From contig NZ_FOAM01000015.1 of the NCBI RefSeq assembly GCF_900109605.1, positions 1 to 64,000 on the forward strand: a stretch of DNA of 64,000 nt. The letters are read 5' to 3'. Shown piece by piece: positions 53,259 through 62,909 of this stretch; position 1 is the stretch's first letter; each line of letters begins with the position of its first letter. A program made the position numbers and the translations under genes. Below the pieces are notes generated by a model. The model was not told where the DNA came from, did not search any database, and worked only from the letters and a program-made list of their open reading frames with translations. Origin of the DNA: Xaviernesmea oryzae (GTDB lineage Bacteria; Pseudomonadota; Alphaproteobacteria; Rhizobiales; Rhizobiaceae).

Positions 53259-55193
53259 ATGAGCCAGAAGACCGTCAATGCCGAGAGGCGCCTGGACCTG
53301 ATCACTATCGGCCGTGCTTCGGTGGATCTCTATGGCCAGCAGATTGGCACGCGGCTGGAGGATGTGGCCAGCTTTGCCAAATCCGTTGGCGGCTGCCCCA
53401 CCAATATCGCCGTCGGCACGGCCCGCCTCGGGCTCAAATCCGCACTGGTGACCCGCGTGGGCGGCGAACAGATGGGCCGCTTCATCATCGAGCAGCTGAC
53501 CCGCGAAGGTGTCGAGACGGCCGGGATCGTCACCGACCGCGAGCGACTGACAGCACTCGCCATTCTCGCGGTGGAAAACGAACATTCCTTCCCGCTGCTG
53601 TTCTACCGCGACAATTGCGCCGACAACGCGCTGTGCGAAGACGATATCGACCCGGCCTTCATTGCCTCTGCCGGCGCCGTTCTGGTCAGCGGCACACATT
53701 TTTCCAAACCGAACACCGATGCCGCGCAGCGCAAGGCAATCCGCATCGCCAAGGACGCCGGCGCCAAGGTGGTCTTCGATATCGATTACCGGCCGAACCT
53801 CTGGGGGCTTGCGGGCCATGATGCCGGTGACAACCGCTATATCGCCTCCGACCGTGTCTCCGCACACTTAAAGACCGTACTGGCAGATTGCAACCTGATC
53901 GTCGGCACCGAGGAAGAGGTGCTGATCGCCTCAGGCGAGAGCGATCTTCTTTCGGCGCTGAAGACCATACGCGGCTTGTCATCGGCCACCATCGTCTTGA
54001 AGCGCGGGCCGATGGGCTGCATCGTCTATGATGGGCCGATCTCCGACAATCTGGAGGACGGCATCGTCGGCAAGGGGTTCCCGATCGAGGTCTATAACGT
54101 TCTGGGCGCGGGCGATGCCTTTATGTCCGGCTTCCTGCGGGGCTGGCTGAAGGGCGAGCCGCATGCGACGTCGGCCACCTGGGCCAATGCTTGCGGTGCC
54201 TTCGCCGTCTCGCGCCTGCTCTGCGCACCCGAGATCCCCACCTGGATCGAGCTCAGCTATTTCCTGGAGAAGGGCAGCCAGGAGCGCGCGCTGCGCAAGG
54301 ACGAAGCGATCAACCATGTGCATTGGGCCACCACGCGGCGCCGGGAGATCCCCGAGCTGATGGCGCTGGCCATCGACCATCGCGTCCAGCTGGAGGATAT
54401 GGCCGCCGGCAACGCCGAAAAGCTTGCCCGTATTCCCGCCTTCAAGGTTCTCGCGGTCAAGGCAGCAAAAAGCGTCGCCAATGGCCGCCCCGGCTTCGGC
54501 ATGTTGATCGACGACAAATATGGCCGCGAGGCGCTGTTTGCCGCCGGCGCGGAAAGGGATTTCTGGATCGGCAAGCCGATCGAGCTGCCGGGCTCGCGCC
54601 CGCTGCAGTTCGAATTCAGCCAAGATCTCGGCAGCCGGCTGATCGACTGGCCGATTGATCACTGCATCAAGGTGTTGAGTTTCTATCACCCGGACGATCC
54701 GGCCGAGCTGAAGGCCACGCAGATCGCCAAGCTGCGCTCGGCCTACGAGGCGGCGCGCAAGGTTGGCCGTGAAATCCTGATCGAGATCATTGCTGGCAAG
54801 CACGGGCCTCTCGATGACCGCACCATCGCCTGCGCCCTGGAAGAGCATTACGATGCCGGCCTCAAGCCCGACTGGTGGAAGCTGGAGCCGCAGGCAAGCC
54901 GCGCCGCCTGGAGCGCAATCGATACGGTGATCGAAACCCGCGATCCGCTCTGCCGCGGCGTCGTGCTGCTCGGCCTCGAAGCGCCTTATGAAGTGCTGAA
55001 GGATGGCTTTGCCGCTGCCCGCTCGGCCCGCACGGTCAAGGGTTTCGCGGTCGGCCGCACGATCTTCGCGGAAGCCGGCCGCGCCTGGCTCGATGGCGAG
55101 ATTGGTGATGAGGAGGCCGTGGCCGACATGGCCGGCCGCTTCCGCGCGCTGGTCGACCTTTGGCTGGGCCTTGCCAAGTCGCAGGCGGCTTAA
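53259..55193 (+). CDS. iolC: 5-dehydro-2-deoxygluconokinase with C-terminal DUF2090 domain
   Basis: The 644-residue protein has an N-terminal PfkB kinase (to ~330; GGCPTNIAVGTARLG, catalytic GAGDAFMSGF) and a C-terminal DUF2090 domain (~345-640). The kinase phosphorylates 5-dehydro-2-deoxygluconate. DUF2090 is an aldolase-like barrel and may do the next step, cleavage to malonate semialdehyde and dihydroxyacetone phosphate; no separate iolJ was found in the window. GGGAGGAAGG precedes the ATG. Confidence 0.95.
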   Translation: MSQKTVNAERRLDLITIGRASVDLYGQQIGTRLEDVASFAKSVGGCPTNIAVGTARLGLKSALVTRVGGEQMGRFIIEQLTREGVETAGIVTDRERLTALAILAVENEHSFPLLFYRDNCADNALCEDDIDPAFIASAGAVLVSGTHFSKPNTDAAQRKAIRIAKDAGAKVVFDIDYRPNLWGLAGHDAGDNRYIASDRVSAHLKTVLADCNLIVGTEEEVLIASGESDLLSALKTIRGLSSATIVLKRGPMGCIVYDGPISDNLEDGIVGKGFPIEVYNVLGAGDAFMSGFLRGWLKGEPHATSATWANACGAFAVSRLLCAPEIPTWIELSYFLEKGSQERALRKDEAINHVHWATTRRREIPELMALAIDHRVQLEDMAAGNAEKLARIPAFKVLAVKAAKSVANGRPGFGMLIDDKYGREALFAAGAERDFWIGKPIELPGSRPLQFEFSQDLGSRLIDWPIDHCIKVLSFYHPDDPAELKATQIAKLRSAYEAARKVGREILIEIIAGKHGPLDDRTIACALEEHYDAGLKPDWWKLEPQASRAAWSAIDTVIETRDPLCRGVVLLGLEAPYEVLKDGFAAARSARTVKGFAVGRTIFAEAGRAWLDGEIGDEEAVADMAGRFRALVDLWLGLAKSQAA

Positions 55194-55289
55194 GCGCGGC
55201 CACGAGAATGCGGCGCCTCGCCAAGGGGCGCTGAAAAAGAAGACCATGGAGGAGGCGGGCGCGGGGTGCGCGCGCCGGAGGAGACAGCG

Positions 55290-57155
55290 ATGAGCCAGAC
55301 GATTGACCGGGGCACCGTGCGCCTGACGATGGCCCAGGCCGTGGCGCGCTTCCTGACCCGGCAGAAGACCGTGATCGAGGGTGAGACCGTGCCGATCTTC
55401 GGTGGGGTCTTCGCCATTTTCGGTCATGGAAACGTCGCCGGCGTCGGCGAGGCGCTTTATGGCATCAAGGATGAATTGCCGACGTACCGCGCCCAGAACG
55501 AGCAGGGCATGGCGAACGCCGCCATCGCCTTCGCCAAGGCGAGCTTCCGCCGCCGCTTCATGGCCTGCACCACCTCGATCGGCCCTGGTGCCCTCAATAT
55601 GGTGACCTCGGCGGCGCTGGCCCATGTCAACCGGCTTCCGGTTCTGCTTCTGCCCGGCGATGTCTTCGCCAATCGCCGGCCGGACCCGGTCCTGCAGCAG
55701 ATCGAGGATTTCAGCGATGGCGCCGCCACCGCCAATGACTGCTTCCGCCCGGTCTCGCGCTATTTCGACCGGATCACCCGGCCGGAGCAGATCATTCCGG
55801 CGCTGCGCCGCGCCATGCAGGTGCTGACCGATCCGGCCGATTGCGGCCCGGTGACGCTGGCGCTCTGCCAGGATGTGCAGGCCGAGGCCTATGACTATCC
55901 CGAGAGCTTCTTCGAGGAGAAGATCTGGCTGCTGCGCCGCCAGCGCCCTGACGAAGACGAGCTTGCCGGCGCCATCGCCGCGCTGCAGGCCGCAAAAAAG
56001 CCTGTGATCATCGCCGGCGGCGGCGTGCTCTATTCCGAAGCCAGTGCGGCGCTGCGCGATTTTGCCGAAACCCATGGCATTCCCGTTGTCGAGACCCAGG
56101 CCGGCAAGTCCAGCCTGCCGCATGACCATGCGCTGAACATGGGCTCGGTCGGCGTCACCGGCACCTCGGCGTCCAATGCCCTGGCGGAAGAGGCGGATCT
56201 CGTGCTGGCCGTGGGAACCCGGCTGCAGGATTTCACCACCGGCTCCTGGGCGCTGTTCAAAAATGAAGGGCTGAAGATCCTCGGCCTCAATATCCAGCCT
56301 TTCGACGCTGCAAAACACGCCGGCCTGCCGTTGGTGGCCGATGCCCGCGTCGGGCTGGAGCTCCTGAGCGCCGGCCTAGGGGCCTATCGCGCGCCGGTTG
56401 ACTGGACCGACAAGGCTCGCAACGGGAAGGCCGGCTGGATCGAGGCTGCCGACAAGGCGATCGCGCCGACCAATGCGGCCCTTCCCTCCGATGCCCAAGT
56501 GATTGGGGCGGTGCTGCGCGCGCGCGGCGGCAGCCAGACGACGCTGGTCTGCGCTGCCGGCGGCCTGCCGGGCGAGCTGCACAAGCTCTGGCGGCCGGAA
56601 AAGCCCGGCGGCTATCACATGGAATATGGCTTCTCGACCATGGGATATGAGGTGGCAGGCGGCCTTGGCGTCAAGCTGGCCAAGCCGGAGGATGACGTGA
56701 TCGTCATGGTCGGCGACGGCAGCTACATGATGCTGAATTCCGAGATCGCCTCCTCGATCATGCTCGGCGCCAAGCTGACAATCGTTCTGCTCGACAATGC
56801 CGGCTATGGCTGCATCAACCGGCTGCAGATGGCCACCGGCGGCGCCAACTTCAACAATCTCCTGAAGGACAGCCACCATATCGAGCTGCCCGGCATCGAC
56901 TTCGCCGCCCATGCGGCTGCCATGGGGGCGGTCGCCCGCAAGGTCGCTTCCATCGCCGAGCTGGAAGCAGCGCTTGCCGAAACCAAGACCGAGACCCGCA
57001 CCACCGTGATCGTCATCGACACCGATCCCTTGATCACCACCGAGGCCGGCGGCCATTGGTGGGATGTGGCGGTGCCCGAGGTGTCCGCGCGCGAGCCGGT
57101 CAATGCCGCGCGCGCCGCCTATGAGAAGGCGCTCTCCGCCCAGCGCTTCGGCTGA
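55290..57155 (+). CDS. iolD: 3D-(3,5/4)-trihydroxycyclohexane-1,2-dione acylhydrolase
   Basis: The 621-residue thiamine-diphosphate enzyme starts [20 protein letters not shown]. It has the catalytic-Glu region ([12 protein letters not shown]) and the ThDP/Mg motif [20 protein letters not shown] ending near DN. It opens the ring of the inosose-derived diketone. ATG 55290 has GGAGGAGA upstream; the in-frame ATG at 55266 is rejected. Confidence 0.96.
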   Translation: MSQTIDRGTVRLTMAQAVARFLTRQKTVIEGETVPIFGGVFAIFGHGNVAGVGEALYGIKDELPTYRAQNEQGMANAAIAFAKASFRRRFMACTTSIGPGALNMVTSAALAHVNRLPVLLLPGDVFANRRPDPVLQQIEDFSDGAATANDCFRPVSRYFDRITRPEQIIPALRRAMQVLTDPADCGPVTLALCQDVQAEAYDYPESFFEEKIWLLRRQRPDEDELAGAIAALQAAKKPVIIAGGGVLYSEASAALRDFAETHGIPVVETQAGKSSLPHDHALNMGSVGVTGTSASNALAEEADLVLAVGTRLQDFTTGSWALFKNEGLKILGLNIQPFDAAKHAGLPLVADARVGLELLSAGLGAYRAPVDWTDKARNGKAGWIEAADKAIAPTNAALPSDAQVIGAVLRARGGSQTTLVCAAGGLPGELHKLWRPEKPGGYHMEYGFSTMGYEVAGGLGVKLAKPEDDVIVMVGDGSYMMLNSEIASSIMLGAKLTIVLLDNAGYGCINRLQMATGGANFNNLLKDSHHIELPGIDFAAHAAAMGAVARKVASIAELEAALAETKTETRTTVIVIDTDPLITTEAGGHWWDVAVPEVSAREPVNAARAAYEKALSAQRFG

Positions 57156-57195
57156 CCTTTTTCCTCCCGCAACCTCCTCCCTCACGAGACGACCC

Positions 57196-58095
57196 ATGAT
57201 CCGCTACGGAACCAACCCGATCGCCTGGAGCAATGACGACGACCAGACGATCGGCGCTCATCTGACCCTTGAGGATTGCCTGTCCGATTGCCAGAAGATC
57301 GGCTTCGACGGCATCGAGAAGGGCCATAAGATGCCGACCGACCCTGAGGCGCTGAAGGCCAAGCTCGCCGAATATGATCTCGTCTTCGTCTCCGGCTGGC
57401 ACTCCACCAATCTTCTGACCCATGATGTCGAGGCCGAGAAGACGTCGATCCAGCCGCATCTCGACCTGCTCAAGGCCAATGGCTGCAAGGTCTGCATCGT
57501 CTGCGAGACCTCCAATGCCATTCACGGCAATGATTCCAAGTCGCTCGCCGACAAGCCGGTTCTCCCCGACGACCAGTGGGAGAAATTCGGCGCCGATCTC
57601 GAAGCCATCGCCGCCTATTGCGCCGAGCAGGGCATCGATCTCGTCTATCACCATCATATGGGCACGATCGTGCAGACGGGCGAAGAGATCGACCGGCTGA
57701 TGGCGGTGACCGGCCCGGCGACCAAGCTCTTGCTCGACACCGGCCATGCCTGGTTCGGCGGCTCGGAACCGGCGGAACTCGCCCGCAAATACATGGACCG
57801 CGTGCGCCATATCCATGCCAAGAACGTGCGCACCGCCATGCGCCGCGAAGTCGAGGAGCAGGGCCTGTCCTTCCTCGAAGGCGTGCGCCGTGGCGTCTTC
57901 ACCGTGCCGGGCGATGAAGAAGGCGGCGTCGATTTCCTGCCCGTGCTGAAGATTGCCGCAGAGCATGGCTATCAGGGTTGGCTGGTGATCGAGGCCGAGC
58001 AGGATTCGGCGGTACGCAACCCGTTCGAATACCAGTCGCTCGGCCTGAAATCGCTGAAGGCCTTCGCCCGCGAGGCAGGGCTGGACAGGGGCTAA
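57196..58095 (+). CDS. iolE: Inosose dehydratase
   Basis: The 299-residue TIM-barrel protein starts [20 protein letters not shown] and has metal-site segments [21 protein letters not shown] and VIEAEQD. It dehydrates 2-keto-myo-inositol, the step before IolD. It lies 40 bp after iolD in the same operon. Confidence 0.96.
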   Translation: MIRYGTNPIAWSNDDDQTIGAHLTLEDCLSDCQKIGFDGIEKGHKMPTDPEALKAKLAEYDLVFVSGWHSTNLLTHDVEAEKTSIQPHLDLLKANGCKVCIVCETSNAIHGNDSKSLADKPVLPDDQWEKFGADLEAIAAYCAEQGIDLVYHHHMGTIVQTGEEIDRLMAVTGPATKLLLDTGHAWFGGSEPAELARKYMDRVRHIHAKNVRTAMRREVEEQGLSFLEGVRRGVFTVPGDEEGGVDFLPVLKIAAEHGYQGWLVIEAEQDSAVRNPFEYQSLGLKSLKAFAREAGLDRG

Positions 58096-58114
58096 ACGTG
58101 CTTTTCCGGTAGGC

Positions 58115-58265
58115 AGGCATGTACCTCGTCCGCCTGTCCGCATCGTCCCCCATGGGGGAGAAGAGACTACGCTGCGACTGCCTGCCATGACGCTTCGGCT
58201 TGTGGCAGAAGCCTCCTCTCCCCAGCGGGGAGAGGGCAGGGTGAGGGGGCGTGTCTCGAGCCATG
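58115..58265. repeat. Intergenic repeat element between iolE and iolB
   Basis: The 200-bp gap carries CCCCCATGGGGGAGAAG on one side and CTCTCCCCAGCGGGGAGAG followed by GGGTGAGGGGG on the other, two related half-elements in opposite orientation. This is the widespread proteobacterial repeat whose minus-strand translation reads PPHPALSPLGRG. It may fold in the iol mRNA and affect iolB expression. Confidence 0.65.
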
Positions 58266-58296
58266 ACGACCGACCGCAGACAAACAGGAGCCTGTT

Positions 58297-59109
58297 ATGC
58301 CGAACCTCCTCGTCAAGCCAAAGGCCGAAAGCGGCCTCGTCCAAGAGATCACGCCGGAAAGCGCCGGGTGGACCTATGTCGGCTTTGCTCTTCATAAGCT
58401 GAAACCAGGCGAAACGGTCTCGGGCGACACGGCGGACCGCGAGGTCTGCCTTGTTCTGGTTGCCGGCAAGGCAGAGGTTTCGGTCGAGCATCAGGGCAAG
58501 ACGGAGGCTTTCGGCGAGATCGGCGAACGGATGACGCCGTTCGAGGGCGCGCCTTTCGCCGTCTATGCGCCCAAGGTCAGCCACTGGACCGTGACAGCCA
58601 CCACGGATCTTGAGCTCGCCGTCTGCTCCGCGCCGGGCGGCGAAGGCTTCGCGCCTCGCCTGATCGCACCAGGCCAGCACCCGCAGATGACGCGCGGCAA
58701 GGCGACCAATACGCGCTACGTCACCAACATCATGCCGGAGAACGATGGTGCCGCCCAGTCGCTGCTGGTGGTGGAAGTGATCACGCCTGGTGGCCATACC
58801 TCCTCCTATCCGCCGCACAAGCACGATGCCGACAATCTGCCTAAGGAAAGCTTCCTGGAGGAGACCTATTACCACCGGCTGAATCCGGCTCAGGGCTTTG
58901 CCATGCAGCGCGTCTATACCGATGATCGTTCGCTCGACGAGACCATGGCGGTGGAAGATGGCGACGTGACGCTGGTGCCGAAGGGCTATCATCCCGTTGC
59001 CGCCATTCACGGCTATGATCTCTATTATCTCAATGTGATGGCCGGCCCCTCGCGCATCTGGAAGTTCAACAACGCCAAGGAACACGCCTGGCTGTTCACC
59101 GGCGTCTGA
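58297..59109 (+). CDS. iolB: 5-deoxy-glucuronate isomerase
   Basis: The 270-residue bicupin protein has metal-ligand segment GGHTSSYPPHKHD followed by the Glu in FLEETYYHR and a later His in KGYHPV. It converts 5-deoxy-glucuronate to 5-dehydro-2-deoxygluconate, between the IolD and IolC steps. It is the last iol gene and is separated from iolE by a 200-bp repeat. AACAGGAGCC precedes the ATG. Confidence 0.95.
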   Translation: MPNLLVKPKAESGLVQEITPESAGWTYVGFALHKLKPGETVSGDTADREVCLVLVAGKAEVSVEHQGKTEAFGEIGERMTPFEGAPFAVYAPKVSHWTVTATTDLELAVCSAPGGEGFAPRLIAPGQHPQMTRGKATNTRYVTNIMPENDGAAQSLLVVEVITPGGHTSSYPPHKHDADNLPKESFLEETYYHRLNPAQGFAMQRVYTDDRSLDETMAVEDGDVTLVPKGYHPVAAIHGYDLYYLNVMAGPSRIWKFNNAKEHAWLFTGV

Positions 59110-59113
59110 TCAT

Positions 59114-59158
59114 GCGAGGCTGAGGCCTAGCTGTCGCCTCGCGTCACATCGTTTTAGC
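59114..59158 (+). terminator. Probable terminator after iolB
   Basis: Seven-base arms GCGAGGC (59114-59120) and GCCTCGC (59136-59142) flank a loop that can itself fold. A TTTT run follows about 10 bp later. It lies directly after the iolB stop. Confidence 0.5.
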
Positions 59159-59214
59159 AAAGCCTTGATAGGCGGGGCCGGTCAAACAGCAATGATTGCC
59201 CGAGGATGCCTGCT

Positions 59215-60570
59215 ATGTTCCTTCACCGCCGCGCCTTTCTGGGCCTGATGTCGTCCGTTGCGCTTCTGCCGATCCTTGCGCGCGCATCGAACGCCGCCGG
59301 CTCCGGCGTCGATTTGATCATCCTCTCGGATCTGCATTCCGCCTATGAGCGCATGGCCGAACTGCTGCAGGCCGTGCAGACGCATGTCGCGGCGGCTAGC
59401 CGCCCGCAGGTCATCCTCTTCAACGGCGACCTCTTCGAAATCGGCAATGTGGTGGCCGCACGCTCCGGCGGCGAGGCGGATTGGGCGTTTCTCGGCGCAC
59501 TCGCAAAACTCGCGCCCACGGTCTTCAACATCGGCAATCATGAGCCGGATCTCGACAATGACCTCGCGCATTTCGTCGAGAAGGCCCGGTCGCTCGGGGT
59601 GACCGTGCTCAGCAACATCACGGACAAGCGGACGGGTCAGCTCTATACCGACGCGTCCGCGACGCTGTCAGTCGGCGGCCTGCGGCTGCGCATCGCCGCG
59701 CTCGGCACCAATGCCATGGGCACCTATCCCAAGCCGACGCGCGAGCTCATCGATGCGCCGCAGCCGGTGGACTGGGCGCGGCAAAACCTGCCGAAGCTCC
59801 TGCAGGCGGGCGATGTCAATATCGTGCTCAGCCATGCAGGTGTGGTGCCTGACCGCGACATCCTGCCGATTGTGCCCGACGGCACGCTGATGGTCGGCGG
59901 TCACGACCATCTGACCCTGGTGCAGGAGAGCGGCAAGACACGCTATGTCCATACCGGCTCCTGGGCCTCACTCTATACGGTAGCGACGATCTCCGCGCCC
60001 GGAGAGGCCGCCCGGCTGGAACAGCGGCCTGTCGACCGCGATGGCCCGGCCGTACCAGACCTGAAGAGCGTGATCACGACGCTTCTCGCCCGGCATCTGA
60101 CGCCGGAGGACCGCAGCATCATTGCCCAGTGCGAACACGCGCGCACGCTGGGCGAGACCGCCCGCTTCACCGCCGCCGCCATCGCCGCCAAGGCCGGCGC
60201 GGATCTGGGCTTCATCGGCCATACATCCTTTGGCACGGGCCTGCCCAAGGGCGAGATCAGCCGCTATGACTATAATGCCAACCTGCGCTTCGATGGCAAG
60301 ATCATGAAGGCAGAGGTAGACGCGGCCACGCTGGCGGCCATTCTCGCACGTTGCAACCAGGACGGCGACATTCCTCTGGCCACCCGCACCGGCGATTTCC
60401 TCTATAGCGCGCCGACACCGGTGGCGGAAAAGCAGAGCTACGTCATTGCCTGCAACGACTGGTCGGCCATCAACCGCAAGAGCTATTTCGGCCGGGAAGA
60501 CCTCGCTTTTTCCGAGGTGGCGGATCTCAAGCTGAAGGCGTTGGTGGCCGAGGCATTGAACAAGGCCTGA
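59215..60570 (+). CDS. Exported calcineurin-like metallophosphatase (5'-nucleotidase-like)
   Basis: The protein has about 451 residues. The N-terminus MFLHRRAFLGLMSSVALLPI has a Tat-type RRxFL motif and hydrophobic core. The metallophosphatase set is SDLHS, FNGDLFE, GNHEPD, SHAG and GGHDHL (residues ~30-240). A C-terminal domain (~275-445) resembles the 5'-nucleotidase substrate-binding domain. It likely releases phosphate from nucleotides or other esters in the periplasm. ATG 59215 is preferred because GAGG is 9 nt upstream; ATG 59206 is too close. Confidence 0.87.
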   Translation: MFLHRRAFLGLMSSVALLPILARASNAAGSGVDLIILSDLHSAYERMAELLQAVQTHVAAASRPQVILFNGDLFEIGNVVAARSGGEADWAFLGALAKLAPTVFNIGNHEPDLDNDLAHFVEKARSLGVTVLSNITDKRTGQLYTDASATLSVGGLRLRIAALGTNAMGTYPKPTRELIDAPQPVDWARQNLPKLLQAGDVNIVLSHAGVVPDRDILPIVPDGTLMVGGHDHLTLVQESGKTRYVHTGSWASLYTVATISAPGEAARLEQRPVDRDGPAVPDLKSVITTLLARHLTPEDRSIIAQCEHARTLGETARFTAAAIAAKAGADLGFIGHTSFGTGLPKGEISRYDYNANLRFDGKIMKAEVDAATLAAILARCNQDGDIPLATRTGDFLYSAPTPVAEKQSYVIACNDWSAINRKSYFGREDLAFSEVADLKLKALVAEALNKA

Positions 60571-60682
60571 GCCGGACGGGAAGCATGGCGCCTTCGGGGC
60601 TCTGGCGCAGCAGGCCGGCAAGGCTGGTTCACCCGGCCGATCTGGTCTAGCCTTCCCCGTCTTCGACACGAGGGAGGGCTTC

Positions 60683-61085
60683 ATGCATATCGACGGTGGA
60701 TGCCATTGCGGTGCGATTGCCTATGAGGCGGAGGTCGATCCTGATGGCGTCGGGATCTGCCATTGCATCGATTGCCAAAGCCTGACCGGCTCCGCTTTCC
60801 GAGTGACGGTGACGGCCAGGGCAGATGATTTCCGCATCACCGGGGGAGCCCAGGCTCTACCGCAAGCACGGCGACAATGGCCGGCCGCGCATCCAGGCGT
60901 TCTGCGCGGAGTGCGGGTCGCCGATCTATACGACCGGTGTCGATGAAGAGGCCGATGTCATCGGCATTCGCTGGGGCGGGATTGCCCAACGCAAAAGCCT
61001 GAACCCGAACCACCAGATCTGGTGCGCCTATGCGGTGGGATGGCTCGACCGGATCGCCGGGCTGCCGGCCCGTGCGCGCGATTGA
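60683..61085 (+). pseudogene. Frameshifted GFA-family (glutathione-dependent formaldehyde-activating-like) gene
   Basis: The first part encodes MHIDGGCHCGAIAYEAEV ... CHCIDCQSLTG in one frame; the rest (EPRLYRKHGDNGRPRIQAFC ... NHQIWCAYAVGWLD) continues in the +2 frame. Joining them gives a normal ~134-residue GFA protein with all zinc cysteines (CHCG, CHCxxC, CAECG). The shift falls at a run of five G (60842-60846); four G would restore the frame. It is either a recent mutation, a phase-variable tract or a sequencing error. Confidence 0.88.
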
Positions 61086-61093
61086 GGTCCGGC

Positions 61094-61897
61094 ATGGGGC
61101 GGCTTCGCCATCAGGAATTTCGCCGGCAAAGTCTCTGCCTTCAGGGCGTCGAAGCGGTTGAGGCGGAGAGCGCGCATGTATTCGGCCGGCATATGCATGA
61201 ACATTATGGCATCGGGCTGATTCTTGCCGGTGCGCAGCGATCCGCCAGTGGGCGCGGGCCGGTGGAGGCGGTGGCCGGCGATGTCATCACAGTCAATCCC
61301 GGCGAGGTGCATGATGGCGCGCCGATCGGCAGCGGACGGCATTGGTGCATGCTCTATTTCGATCCGGCTTTGCTTGACACTGCCGCGCGTGAGATTGCCG
61401 GCCGAAGCGGCTGCGATTATCGTTTCGAGGCACCGGTGCTGAGCTGCGTGGAGACGGCAGCCCGTTTCGCCGCACTCTATCGCCACTTTGTTGCTCCCGA
61501 TTGCGAGGCGATGGCAGCAGAGGAGCAGCTTTTGCTCCTGCTGGGGCAACTGGGCAACTGGGCCCTGCGGACGCCGTCGCGCCATGGAGCAAGGCTGTCT
61601 CAGGCGCGAATGGCGATCGACGATTCGCCGGAGATCGCCCATAGCCTTGCGGCGCTGGCTGCGTCCAGCGGGCTCAGCCGTTTTCAGTTTCTGCGCGCTT
61701 TCAGCGCCGAGACCGGCTTGACGCCGCATGCCTATCTCATCCAGCGACGGCTCCAAAAGGCGCGCCGGCTTCTGATGGCTGGCCAGTCTGCGGCAGAAGC
61801 CGCACTGGCCTCGGGCTTTGCCGACCAGGCGCATATGACGCGCAGCTTCAGCCGTGCCTACGGCTTGACGCCTGGCCGTTTCGCGGCGTCACGATAA
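61094..61897 (+). CDS. AraC-family transcriptional regulator
   Basis: The 267-residue protein has an N-terminal cupin (HMHEHYGIGLI ... GDVITVNPGEVHDGAP) and two C-terminal helix-turn-helix motifs (LAALAASSGLSRFQFLRAFS and AALASGFADQAHMTRSFSRAYG). It lies directly upstream of a LysE-type exporter gene, the usual layout for a local activator of that exporter. ATG 61094 is chosen because the family starts shortly before the cupin. Confidence 0.9.
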   Translation: MGRLRHQEFRRQSLCLQGVEAVEAESAHVFGRHMHEHYGIGLILAGAQRSASGRGPVEAVAGDVITVNPGEVHDGAPIGSGRHWCMLYFDPALLDTAAREIAGRSGCDYRFEAPVLSCVETAARFAALYRHFVAPDCEAMAAEEQLLLLLGQLGNWALRTPSRHGARLSQARMAIDDSPEIAHSLAALAASSGLSRFQFLRAFSAETGLTPHAYLIQRRLQKARRLLMAGQSAAEAALASGFADQAHMTRSFSRAYGLTPGRFAASR

Positions 61898-62006
61898 AGC
61901 AGGCCGCCCGCGCCCCTGCAATTTCCTTCAAGACCTGACGGCGCCTGCAGCGCTTGTCTTCTCAGGCGCTTGTCTGCGCAGCATTGTGCTTGAGGAGAAC
62001 CCATCC

Positions 62007-62618
62007 ATGACTTTACAATTTTTTCTGACCGCGCTCGTGATTGTGCTTCTGCCAGGACCGGGCGTCGTCTATACGCTGGCGCTCGGGCTTCAGGGCGGTC
62101 TGCGTGCTGGGCTGACTGCTGCCTTCGGTTGCATGCTCGGCATCCTGCCGCATATGGCTGCCGGCAGCCTTGGTCTGGCAGCCTTGCTGGCGGCAAGCGC
62201 GCTCCTGTTTCATGCCGTGCAGATCGCCGGGGTGATTTATCTCTTGGTCATGGCCTGGCGGACATGGCATGACAAAGAGGCGCTGAGCGTGCAGTCGGCG
62301 GAAACCGGCCTTGGCCCGGTGCGCATTGTCCTCACGGCCATTGGCCTCAATCTCTTCAATCCCAAACTCTCGTTGTTCTTTCTTGCCTTCCTGCCGCAAT
62401 TCGTCGACTCGGCGGAAGCAAGGCCCCTGTTGCATCTGCTTTTGCTCGGCGGCGCCTTCATGGGCCTGACCTTTATTGTCTTCGCCGCCTATGGCACCTT
62501 CGCGGCCACGGCGCGCGATCTTCTCACACGCCGACCGGGCTTTCTCATCTGGCTGAGGCGTAGCTTTGCGGTTGCCTTCGCGCTGATGGGCGTGCGTCTC
62601 GCATTCGCGACACGGTGA
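62007..62618 (+). CDS. LysE/RhtB-family amino-acid exporter
   Basis: The 203-residue membrane protein has about six helices and the family motif VLLPGPGVVYTLALGLQGGLRAG at the N-terminus, then GLNLFNPKLSLFFLAFLPQF. It exports an amino acid or related metabolite. GAGGAGAACC precedes the ATG. It is probably controlled by the upstream AraC-type regulator. Confidence 0.92.
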   Translation: MTLQFFLTALVIVLLPGPGVVYTLALGLQGGLRAGLTAAFGCMLGILPHMAAGSLGLAALLAASALLFHAVQIAGVIYLLVMAWRTWHDKEALSVQSAETGLGPVRIVLTAIGLNLFNPKLSLFFLAFLPQFVDSAEARPLLHLLLLGGAFMGLTFIVFAAYGTFAATARDLLTRRPGFLIWLRRSFAVAFALMGVRLAFATR

Positions 62619-62823
62619 AGCCGGGCTCGCGGTTTTCGGCATCGAACCGATTTCGAATTCATCCAATATGCAGTAGAGGAGGACGGCACGACTGTGCCTG
62701 ACCGACGGCGCCGTCCGTACTGCCGCAGGAAGCGTAAGGTTGGAAACGATCGAAGGTCATCGTGCAGCAGATTGACTATGTCGCAGCATTATCGCGCGTT
62801 TAAAGGCGCATGATGCTGTAAGC

Positions 62824-62858
62824 GGCGCATTGCCTTTCGCGAATCAAGGCAATGCGCC
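62824..62858. repeat. Perfect 13-bp inverted repeat upstream of the HAD phosphatase gene
   Basis: Arms GGCGCATTGCCTT and AAGGCAATGCGCC flank a 9-nt loop (TCGCGAATC). It lies about 200 bp after the LysE gene and 50 bp before the HAD gene. It could be a terminator without a T-tract, a leader structure or a protein-binding site. Confidence 0.6.
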
Positions 62859-62909
62859 GTCGCCCGCCTCTTTCGACCCCGCCCAACAAGCCCCAGGAGT
62901 CTGATCCCC

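Noticed and set aside
53979-56318. 779-codon minus-strand frame opposite iolC and iolD
   Set aside because: Shadow of two unmistakable iol genes.
61986-62618. Earlier start of the LysE-family gene at 61986
   Set aside because: The extension overlaps the ribosome binding site (GAGGAG) for ATG 62007, which matches the family's N-terminus.
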